DNA of 64,000 nucleotides from Aspidapion aeneum (Eukaryota > Arthropoda > Insecta > Coleoptera > Brentidae), in assembly GCA_963576565.1 (NCBI GenBank), contig OY755045.1, positions 6,755,477 to 6,819,476 of the forward strand, given 5' to 3'. How positions within the stretch are numbered: the stretch's first letter is position 1; each line of letters starts with the position of its first letter. A program made the translations under genes and the position numbers. The notes beneath the pieces were generated by a model that did no database searches, was not told the origin of the DNA, and saw only the letters and a program-made list of their open reading frames with translations. Shown here piece after piece: positions 1 to 9,300 of this stretch.

Positions 1-717
1 TAGTTTGGGACGCCATGTTTTTATGTAAGAAAGAAAATTTAATATTTTTGTTGTCGTTTTATGAGCTCATATTAAAGAGCCATACTATTTTATAAACAAA
101 TTAGTTGAAGCTTACCAAAAATGCTCTTCTTAAGCACCATCTGTTGGAGTTAACTGTCGATTATGAAAACATAACCTCAAAAATCACAACACAAAAATTC
201 CATCAGCTACCAGAAAACGGCTCAATTTTACGGGCGCACCGGTTTTTTGCAATATATATAATGCATGTTATACAAAAAACTTTGCGTCGCACTCGAATTT
301 TGATCCTCTGCTCGTAAATTCTCACACTTTTGGATAACATAGTTCATATTATAACCATAACCAAACAAAAAAACTAAGCGAGTCTGTTTACTGTTGTGTC
401 CACCATATTGTGTAACAATTCTACCAAAAAGAAACGATTATATTATTTGCAACTACATCGCAACTTTTATGCCATTACGGAAAAAAAACAGCCTCTACGA
501 CGTAGTAGATACCTGGCTACGACGTAGTAGTGTAGTTGTTACTACAGTGACTTTAAACACTTGGCCAAGTAGTTATAACCAGAAATTGGTTCCCCACTTA
601 GGGAATTATAACGTCGCTGTATGGTATACTGAGACGTAGCGGGAGTACGTTGCGGTTACTTTTAAGAAATTCTTTCTAGTTGGGGTTTCGTCGTTACAAC
701 TTTAATTGTTTGTTGGG
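1..717 (-). mobile_element. CCCAAC-ended DNA element, copy 1 (cut by window edge)
   Basis: This is the left-terminal part of a repeat present four times in the window, here in opposite orientation to the other three. It ends at 717 with GTTGGG, the inverse of the CCCAAC start of the other copies. It sits inside a foldback element whose sequence resumes at 718. Two short reading frames inside it (105-317 and 394-639) recur in every copy but show no known domain and no codon-level conservation beyond that of the whole repeat. Non-autonomous element; superfamily not determined. Confidence 0.75.
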
Positions 718-1140
718 GTATACTTTACCCCTATATTTTGAATAGGGAAAGTGGATCTAGTGATACCTTGTTTGGAAGGCCTTTTGAATGTCCTTACAAC
801 CGTGTAAAAATTTCAAAAATCTATCCATTAATTTTTGAGATAATTGCCTTCAAACTTTCAAATTTAACATGGACTGATAAAATAAAAATTTAATTAGAAT
901 TTTATATTTTTCGGATTTAATTTTTATTTAATCATTCCATGTTAAATTTGAAAGCAAATATCTCAAAAACTAATCGATGGATTTTCGAAATTTTTACACG
1001 GTTGTAAAGATATTCAAGAGAGCTTCAAAACAAGGTATCACTAGACCCACTTTCCCTATTCAAAATATAGGGGTAAAGTATACCCCCAAAGGGGATTCGT
1101 GCTACAAAATTTTAAGATAGCCAAAATGTGTCCCCCTTGC
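718..1140. repeat. Foldback element remnant (long palindrome)
   Basis: Arms of roughly 180 bp face each other around position 885. The left arm reads from the TATACTTTACCCC tract near 720, and its inverse ends near 1088. The same palindrome, larger and with insertions, occurs at 5367-8857, and a single arm occurs at 59591-59830. No transposase is visible. Confidence 0.75.
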
Positions 1141-1199
1141 ATTGGATCCTTTTTAATTTTCCACTATATGCAGTTAAATTAAGATTAACAATTTTTCAG

Positions 1200-1387
1200 A
1201 TGGAAGAACTGGAGAAATTGAAATTCCAGGTTTTGAAAACCTCACCATAGACATAACAAGTGTTACTATCCAACAAATAATGCAAGGTCGAAGGCAATAT
1301 ATTACTTATTCCAAAATGCACACCCCTGAGCAGAAAAGTATACCAGATTTGTTTGTTCAGTTTTTAAGAGCAAATTTTAGGAACTAA
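1200..1387 (+). CDS. Terminal coding exon of an unidentified gene
   Basis: A polypyrimidine tract and CAG acceptor at 1192-1199 are followed by an open frame of 61 residues starting at 1202 (the first codon is split, two bases in this exon) and ending in TAA at 1385-1387. The peptide is mixed and protein-like: it opens GRTGEIEIPGFENLT, contains IQQIMQGRRQYITYSK and ends FVQFLRANFRN. It is too short and lacks a starting ATG, so simple reading-frame scans miss it. Upstream sequence to the window edge is transposon, so earlier exons must lie outside. The gene runs tail to tail with the zinc-finger gene ending at 4578. I do not recognise the family. Confidence 0.65.
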
Positions 1388-2058
1388 CATATGTATTATT
1401 TATTTAATTTTTTTTTTAGTTTTTAAATTAATATAACGATTTTTAAAATAATAATCTTTATTGTTTAATTATGTTTTTTTGCAAGGTGAACTTTACAGTA
1501 TTTAATTTAAAATAATAATGTGTCATTAGAAACTTATTGCAATAGAGCCAGTCACTATTCTGACAGTTTTCCATTGAAAACTGACAAGTTGATCTTTTAA
1601 ATTTGACATAACAAAGTCGAATTTATAAAATCCAGTTGCTTATTTTCCATTAATAGTGGCGGCATCATTAATTCCGGCTCTTATATTACACAAAGGCCTA
1701 CTTTTGAAAGAAGACAGCTGTTCTTATAATGCGAAACTGTCAGAATAAAGCCCGGCACAATTACTGCCTGGCTTAATTGCAATAAGTCCCTATTATTTCC
1801 TTAAAAGGTGGAAAGCTTTTATATTGACACCTTGAAAAATAAATGTAAGCATTACTTTTTACATTTTTACAAAGACCTAGTCTAATAGTGAAAATACTTA
1901 TATTTAAATCCAAATTTGGTTTCCAACAATATTTACAATTCTTATAAAACCCATCATAGTGTTGTTTTCAACATTCAGTCTTCATTCATTTTTGACTAAG
2001 GACAGATTTTGTTAAACTGACCAAAACACTATTTTTAATATACTATAAATAATATATA
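1388..2058 (+). other. Probable 3' UTR and intergenic sequence
   Basis: AT-rich sequence after the stop codon at 1387. An AATAAA hexamer at 1838-1843 is a candidate polyadenylation signal for the plus-strand gene. I see no further coding sequence. Confidence 0.4.
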
Positions 2059-2760
2059 CAGGGTGTCATTAAAAGTTTGTAACAAACTTTGACAGGTGAT
2101 AGTACACATAAAAATAAGAAAAATAGTTCATATGAACATAGGTCCTAAAATGCATAATAGGTGAGCTACGGGCACCAAAAGGGTTAATATCGAAAATAGG
2201 TTTTTTTATACATACGAATTTGGAGTAGAGAACCTTTTCGACGTAAAAAGGTGAGAAGATTTCCAAAATGCACTTAGAATGTAAAAAAATACAATCCGAA
2301 AAAAAAAATTAAGTACCTCCCATAAACAGGATAACTTTACAATCAATTATCTCGTAAACCGTTGCTCTGGGCGACTTTGGACAAGAGTACCTTTTTTACT
2401 TAAAAAAGGCAGTAGTTTTCAAAAATGAACTCAAAAGGTAAAAAAATGCAATACAAAAAAAAATTATTGTTAAAACAACCCCCCACCCCTACCAAAAGTA
2501 CCCTTTTGAGTTAAGTAATTATTTTTTTACCTTACCACAATGTGAAGGGTCAAAATTAATTAACATTTGCAATTTTTTGTAAAATTCCATAGCTTTTTAA
2601 AGTTGCTGTATAAAAAAAACCATTTTCGATATTAACCCTTTTGGTGCCCGTAGCTCCCCTACTATGCATTTTAGGACCTATGTTCATATGAACTTTTTTT
2701 CCTAGTTTTATGTGTACTATCACCTGTCAAAGTTTGTTACAAACTTTTAATGACACCCTG
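2059..2760. mobile_element. CAGGGTG foldback element, 702 bp
   Basis: It begins CAGGGTGTCATTAAAAG and ends with the inverse, with TA on both sides (2057-2058 and 2761-2762) as target-site duplication. Outer arms of about 150 bp are close to perfect. The interior is AT-rich with no transposase. It lies next to and probably inside the most decayed copy of the duplicated zinc-finger exon. Confidence 0.8.
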
Positions 2761-2762
2761 TA

Positions 2763-3268
2763 TACTTTAAACAAAGACAATAGCAGGATTTTTTGAGCCA
2801 CAGTCTAAGGACCTTTTTGATGTTGCTTACCTGAACATCGCTGCTATTGTTTCTTTCAAAATGGAAATTTGGACCCCTCGCACTGGTTCGTTTTGTGGAA
2901 ATACAAGTAAGACTTGTTGGAGAATTCCTTCCAACAATTTGAAAATTTTTAGCTAATTTCTTTGTTGGCATCTTCTTGAAGTACTGTATAACTACTACTT
3001 CTTGAAGCCTCGAAATTATTAATAAATGGTTGGGAATTGTTGGATATGTAATTCGCAGAATTGACTTGCAATAAGCGTTCTTGTAGTTTATTTTGATATT
3101 GGAAATTTGCGCTGTTCTGACTTCTTTGAGGTATAACGTGAGGACTTCTTTACTGTTGAGGGGCCTGAGGCTTAGGCTTCGGTTGCAAAGATATGTTGAG
3201 GTTATTCTTCAATATCGTTGCTATGTTAGGATGGAGCTATTTCATTTTCTTTGGTAGGGGGTTATAGA
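2763..3268 (-). pseudogene. Decayed tandem copy 3 of the zinc-finger terminal exon
   Basis: Minus-strand sequence matches the C-terminal exon of the main gene (4578-5201), including the stretch before the fingers and parts of the finger pair, but with substitutions, indels and loss of its 3' part where foldback DNA abuts. It is the oldest-looking of the extra copies and keeps no useful reading frame. Confidence 0.75.
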
Positions 3269-3876
3269 AACCCCAGTTTTTAAGTATAGCTTGGGCTTAA
3301 AAATCCAAAATTACCATCTTCTCGCCTTTTTTGGACTAAACAGTCGGTTTCGGGCAAAATACTATTCAGGATGACTGTAAAATATGTGAGAACTGTAAGC
3401 AGCTTCAGTTCCAAATCTCTTCTTGCAAAATGGACAAGGGAATCTAGACCCTTCGCACTGGTTATTTTTGTGGAAATACAAGTGAGACTTGTTGGAGAAT
3501 GCCTCCCAACAACTCGAACATTTGTAACTAATAACTTTGTTGGTATCTTCTTGAAGTATTGAAGCCTGGAAATTATTAACAAATTGTTGGGCATTGTTGG
3601 GCATGTAATTGGCAGAACTGCCATAACTTGCTTGGACAAAATTAGCAGGGTTAAAGCCCGCAGCAGGGTTGCCTTGCAATAAACGTTCTTGTAGTTTATT
3701 TTGATATTGGAAGTTTGCACTGTTCTGACTTCTTTGAGGCACAACCTGAGGACTTCCTTGCTGTTGAGGGGCCTGAGGCTTAGGCTTCGGTTGCAAAGAT
3801 ATGTTGAGGTTATTCTTCAACATCGTTGCTATGATAGGATGGAGCTATTTCATTTTCTTTGGTAGGGGGTTATAGA
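3269..3876 (-). pseudogene. Tandem copy 2 of the zinc-finger terminal exon, frame mostly intact
   Basis: A 608-bp unit repeats the part of the last exon from codons near VSITPL through the stop, plus about 90 bp of 3' UTR. From 3823 to 3362 the frame is open for 153 codons and keeps both C-terminal fingers (CSSC...H...C and CPFC...H...H), with few changes from the functional exon. Upstream a stop codon replaces a Gln codon in the KPKQLDPN segment, and the unit lacks the exon's splice acceptor, so it cannot be spliced in the same way. Probably 3' UTR or untranscribed duplicate. Confidence 0.8.
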
Positions 3877-4484
3877 AACCTCAGTTTTTAAGTATAGCTT
3901 GGGCTTAAAAATCCAAAATTACCATCTTCTCGCCTTTTTTGGACTAAACAGTCGGTTTCGGGCAAAATACTATTCAGGATGACTGTAAAATATGTGAGAA
4001 CTGTAAGCAGCTTCAGTTCCAAATCTCTTCTTGCAAAATGGACAAGGGAATCTAGACCCTTCGCACTGGTTCTTTTTGTGGAAATACAAGTGAGACTTGT
4101 TGGAGAATGCCTCCCAACAACTTGAACATTTGTAACTAATTACTTTGTTTGTATCTTCTTAAAGTATTGAAGCCTGGAAATTATTAACAAATGGTTGGGC
4201 GTTGTTGGGCATGTAACTAGCAGAACTGCCATAACTTGCTTGGACCAAATTAGCAGGGTTAAAGCCCGCAGCAGGATTGCCTTGCATTAAGCGTTCGTGT
4301 AGTTTATTTTGATATTGGAAGTTCGCGCTGTTCTGACTTCTTTCAGGCACAACCTGAGCACTTCTTTGCTGTTGAGAGGCCTGAGGCTTAGGCTTCGGTT
4401 GCAAAGATATGTTAAGGTTATTCTTCAACATCGTTGCTATGTTAGGATGGAGTTATTTTATTTTCTTTGGTAGGGGGTTATAGA
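3877..4484 (-). pseudogene. Tandem copy 1 of the zinc-finger terminal exon, stop in frame
   Basis: Direct neighbour of the functional exon, in the same 608-bp unit. The frame 4431-4159 matches the exon up to QASIL, where the next Gln codon has become TAA. The finger-coding sequence continues after this stop down to about 3970. No splice acceptor is present upstream of the duplicated part. Confidence 0.8.
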
Positions 4485-4577
4485 AACCCCAGTTTTTAAG
4501 TATACCTTGGGCTTAAAAATCCAAAATTACCATCTTCTCGCCTTTTTTGGACTAAACAGTCGGTTTCGGGCAAAATA
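4485..4577 (-). other. 3' UTR segment of the zinc-finger gene
   Basis: This is the tail of the duplicated unit after the stop codon. No AATAAA is visible before the next duplicated unit begins at 4484, so the transcript probably continues into the tandem copies. The 3' end of the message cannot be placed from sequence. Confidence 0.4.
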
Positions 4578-5201
4578 CTATTCAGGATGACTGTAAAATA
4601 TGTGAGAACTGTAAGCAGCTTCAGTTCCAAATCTCTTCTTGCAAAATGGACAAGGAAACCTGGACCCTTCGCACTGGTTCTTTTTGTGGAAATACAAGTG
4701 AGACTTGTTGGAGAATGCCTCCCAACAACTCGAACATTTGTAACTAATTACTTTGTTAGTATCTTCTTGAAGTATTGAAGCCTGGAAATTATTAACAAAT
4801 GGTTGGGCATTGTTGGGCATATAATTGGCAGAACTGCCATAACTTGCTTGGACAAAATTAGCAGGGTTAAAGCCCGCAGCAGGGTTGCCTTGCAATAACC
4901 GTTCTTGAAGTTTATTTTGATATTGGAAATTCGCGCTGTTCTGACTTCTTTGAGGCACAACCTGAGGACTTCTCTGCTGTTGAGGGGCCTGAGGCTTAGG
5001 CTTCGGTTGCAAAGATATGTTGGGGTTATTCTTTAACATCGCCGCTATGTTAGGATCGAGCTGTTTTGGTTTCTTTGGTAGAGGAGTTATAGATACAGCG
5101 CCCCCTCCAATTTCCATGGGCGTATCAAAGTTCTCAGTAGACTCTGCTTCTTCGTTTATTTCTACCATTGGTTCTAGTAGGTCCATAGGTTCTTCTTTAA
5201 C
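4578..5201 (-). CDS. Exon 15 (terminal): C-terminal zinc-finger pair
   Basis: The acceptor TTATTAG ends at 5202; the frame opens with VKEEP, a match to the sumoylation consensus, and ends with TAG at 4578-4580. It encodes residues 824-1030. An acidic start is followed by PLPKKPKQ, a Pro/Gln/Asn-rich linker, then fingers C979-x2-C982-x12-H995-x4-C1000 and C1007-x2-C1010-x12-H1023-x4-H1028. The protein stops two residues after the last finger. Only this copy of the tandem array has the splice acceptor and the full N-terminal part. Confidence 0.9.
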   Translation of the reverse strand, partial: VKEEPMDLLEPMVEINEEAESTENFDTPMEIGGGAVSITPLPKKPKQLDPNIAAMLKNNPNISLQPKPKPQAPQQQRSPQVVPQRSQNSANFQYQNKLQERLLQGNPAAGFNPANFVQASYGSSANYMPNNAQPFVNNFQASILQEDTNKVISYKCSSCWEAFSNKSHLYFHKKNQCEGSRFPCPFCKKRFGTEAAYSSHIFYSHPE

Positions 5202-6344
5202 CTAATAAAAATAAAAAATTTCAAACTGTTATATACTTACGCTGCGAAAACAGGACTAACGTAATAATAATATAATTAAAGAAAGTAAATTTTGGGTTCA
5301 TTTTGTGGAAAAAACTTTATATGAACATATCGCACCTCAGAACGAAGCTTAATATAAAAAAAATATACCATGTGTTTCACCAACACCGAAACAGAGCCCT
5401 TTTTGGGTATTTAGAGTGCGAATTTGGAGAAACGCTCGGACACGTCGATTTTATTTTCGAGGGGGACACTTTTTGGCTATCTTGAAATTTTTGTAGCACG
5501 AACCCCCTTCGAGGGGTATACTTTACCCCATTATTGAATGGGTAAGATCTGCACTAAATCAACGAGCAATACAAGCTACATTGGGGGAGTCAACGGTCAG
5601 GATTAGGGTCACGGGAGGGTGCCCACAAGGCAGTTGCCTGTCGCCCCACCTGTGGTGCCTGATTATGGACACCCTACTGAAGCGCTTGTCAGAGAACGGA
5701 TTCGACGCTTATGCCTATGCAGATGATGGCGTGGTGGAAGTGGTTGGTCGCTTCCTTAACTATCCCCCAGGACCCTCCACTGGATGAACACGGCAATACT
5801 GAGACCGCGGATCCAATACGGAACCATAGTCAGGTGGCCGGCAGTGGAGAAAACGACCACATCCCTAAAACTCAGAAGCCTACAGGGGCTGATGTGTAGA
5901 GGGATAACCGGAGCTATGAGAACTACCCCGATCCTGGCCCTAGAGACAATTCTGGAACTACCATCGCTACCAACTTGGATCAAGAGGGAGGCGAAGGGGA
6001 CCTACCTACGTCTAAGGGACACGGGTCAGTGGAGAGGAAGAGGGGAAACAGCTGGTCATCTAGCTATAGAAGAGCTGACAATTAGAGAAATCCCCCTCAC
6101 GTCAATGACAGACAGGGAAGCGTGGCAGAGAGACGAAATGATGTTTGAGGAGAGCGCTTTAGTTTGCTACACTGATGGATCCAAACTATCAGAGAGGCAA
6201 ACCACAGGAGCGGGAGTATACGTGGAAAAACTAGAAGTTCAGAAGAGCTACTCGCTCGGTGAGCAGGCTACTATTTTTCAAGCAGAAGTCAACGCCATAA
6301 TAATGGCGGCAACTCTAGAAGAGGTTCGGAACAGCGAAGAGGAG

Positions 6345-6389
<45 letters not shown>

Positions 6390-9300
6390 TCTGACAGTCA
6401 AGCCACCCTGAAGGCGCTAAACACACCTAAGATTGCTGACGGCTTGGTAGAAGAATGCGCAGAGGCGCTGGAGACCCTAAGCGATGGCAAACGGGTGACG
6501 CTGGTTTGGGTTCCGGGACATACGGGGGTACCAGGCAACGAGAAGGCGGACGAACTCGCACGACTCGGGGCAGGAACCGCCTATGTAGGACCGGAGCCAC
6601 TTTTGGGCGTGACAAAAAGACAAGTGCAAAGCGGAGTCAACAAATGGGCCCAGGACGCGCTATTGAACTCCTGGGAAACAGGAACGGGTTGCAGACATAC
6701 AGAGAATTAGTAGACCGTCCAAAAGCGACCAGAATTAGATGGATGCTGGGACGGACACGAAAAGACCTCGGACTGCTGATAGGTACTCTAACAGGACATA
6801 ACCGGTTGAGGAGGCACATGACACGTATAGGAGTCGAGAATGACCCTACCTGCCCAGCCTGTGGGCAGGAAGAAGAGACATCAAGACACCTCGTGGCAGA
6901 ATGCGAGGCCTACGCAAGGATGAGACAACAGGCACTCGGAGCGCCAATTCTGAGCAAGGAAGAACTGCACATGCTCAAATGGGCAGACTTACTGGACTTT
7001 GTAAAGAGAACAGGAAGGCCCAATGAGTTACCCGACCATCAAAGGGAAGTGCAGAGAGTGGGTTAAGGGACAGACTTGGGGCATGGCAAAAAGGGCCTAC
7101 TCTGGCCTACTTGTCAGACCTGCGGGTCAACCCCCCCCACTACTACTACTTACCCCTATATTTTGAATAGGGAAAGTGGGTCTAGTGATACCTTTTTTTG
7201 AAGCTCTCTTGAATATCCCAACAAACAATTAAAGTTGTAACGACGAAACCCCAACTAGAAAGAATTTCTTAAAAGTAACCGCAACGTACTCCCGCTACGT
7301 CTCAGTATACCATACAGCGACGTTATAATTCCCTAAGTGGGGAACCAATTTCTGGTTATAACTACTTGGCCAAGTGTTTAAAGTCACTGTAGTAACAACT
7401 ACACTACTACGTCGTAGCCAGGTATCTACTACGTCGTAGAGGCTGTTTTTTTTCCGTAATGGCATAAAAGTTGCGATGTAGTTGCAAATAATATAATCGT
7501 TTCTTTTTGGTAGAATTGTTACACAATATGGTGGACACAACAGTAAACAGACTCGCTTAGTTTTTTTGTTTGGTTATGGTTATAATATGAACTATGTTAT
7601 CCAAAAGTGTGAGAATTTACGAGCAGAGGATCAAAATTCGAGTGCGACGCAAAGTTTTTTGTATAACATGCATTATATATATTGCAAAAACCCGGTGCGC
7701 CCGTAAAATTGAGCCGTTTTCTGGTAGCTGATGGAATTTTTGTGTTGTGATTTTGGAGGTTATGTTTTCATAATCGACAGTTAACTCCAACAAATGGTGC
7801 TTAAGAAGAGCATTTTTGGTAAGCTTCAACTAATTTGTTTATAAAATAGTATGGCTCTTTAATATGAGCTCATAAAACGACAACAAAAATATTAAATTTT
7901 CTTTCTTACATAAAAACATGGCGTCCCAAACTATATTCCCTGATAGTCGAAAAGGTTACTTGAAAGTAGTTGCGGCTTTAAAGTTGATCCAAAAAGTTAT
8001 TTTGTCTACATTGTTACATCAGATGTTACTATGATGACACAAACTTTTGTGGTAAAAATTAAAGTTATAATGTAGTTGTCGGATACACTTGTTTGGGACT
8101 CCAATGAAGCTTAACTTTCTAGTGGTAATTAAGTAGGATATAAAAGTCAGGGCGACTACGAAATAACGACTAAAAAGAAAGTAAAACTTTAGCAACGTCC
8201 TATTGTGGTAGAGAAGACTATCAGAATCGACTATCAAGAAACAATCTTATGAAGTAGTTTGGAGGGTCGTTTTTACGAAACATCTACTATTTCCTGATAC
8301 TAAATAGTTGTTAGAACTAAAAAGTAACAAATTTTGGTTGGGATCACCACATTCCTACTATAAGAAAGTAGCAAAGCCTTTAGAACATGTAGCCGCTACT
8401 ATAAATGTTAGTTGGGATCTTTACAACCGTGTAAAAATTTTGAAAATCCATCGATTAGTTTTTGAGATATTTGCTTTCAAATTTAACATGGAATGATAAA
8501 ATAAAAATTAATCCGAAAAATATAAAATTCTAATTAAATTTTTTATTTTTTAGTCCATGTTAGATTTGAAAGTTTGAAGGCAATTATCTCAAAAACTAAT
8601 GGATAGATTTTTGAAATTTTTACATGGTTGTAAGAACATTCAAAAGGCCTTCAAAACAAGGTATCATTAGACCCACTTTCCTTATTCAAAATATAGGGGT
8701 AAAGTATACCCCTCGAAGAGGGTTCGGGCTACAAAAATTTCAAGATAGCCAAAAAGGTCCCCGTTGCAAACAAAATCGACGTGTCCGAGCGTTTCTCCAA
8801 ATTCGCACTCTAAATACCCAAAAAGGCCTCTGTTTCGATGCTCGTGAAACACCCTATATACTATACTTTATTGTAGACAATAAAATTAAAAAGTGAAACT
8901 TGGTGGAATTTGACTTATAACAAACTCTCCAGCGACGTCTGTAAATAGGGGGTTATTTAAAAAAGTGATACAAAAAACATATTTTTTACATGTTTTATTC
9001 GATTTTCTTACAAAGCTCTTTATTAAAAAATGTGTTCTATAATTCGTCGTAGACAATAAAAATTCCTTTCAAACGTTGTACAACAAAGTGGATGTTATTC
9101 CATAGTCACAGTGGTGTCCTGAATTTATAGTAATTTTAAAAAAAATTAAAATCACCAAACTCATCCATTTTTTTACAGATTTTCTTCAATTTTATTAAGA
9201 ACTAAGTTTCTTACGACGATATAAGTTATCTACTTCAGGGTGGATAATGAAATTTCCTTTTAAACGGTGTATCACAAAATGTGATAGGAAATACGGGTAA

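Larger units (their letters stand above)
5367..8857. mobile_element. Composite foldback element carrying a LINE and a CCCAAC element
   Basis: The ends are inverse copies (GTGTTTCAC...GAAACAGAG at 5372-5396 and its inverse at about 8829-8853). The arms resume on each side of two insertions: a LINE (5532-7147) and a CCCAAC element (7217-8416). Removing both restores a palindrome like that at 718-1140. It fills most of intron 13 of the zinc-finger gene. Confidence 0.7.

Noticed and set aside
105..639. Two small proteins repeated four times in the window
   Set aside because: They are part of the CCCAAC element and show no known domain; conservation is equal to that of the non-coding part.
3371..4778. 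Plus-strand frames opposite the duplicated finger exons
   Set aside because: Antisense shadows of the exon copies; they recur only because the units are duplicated.
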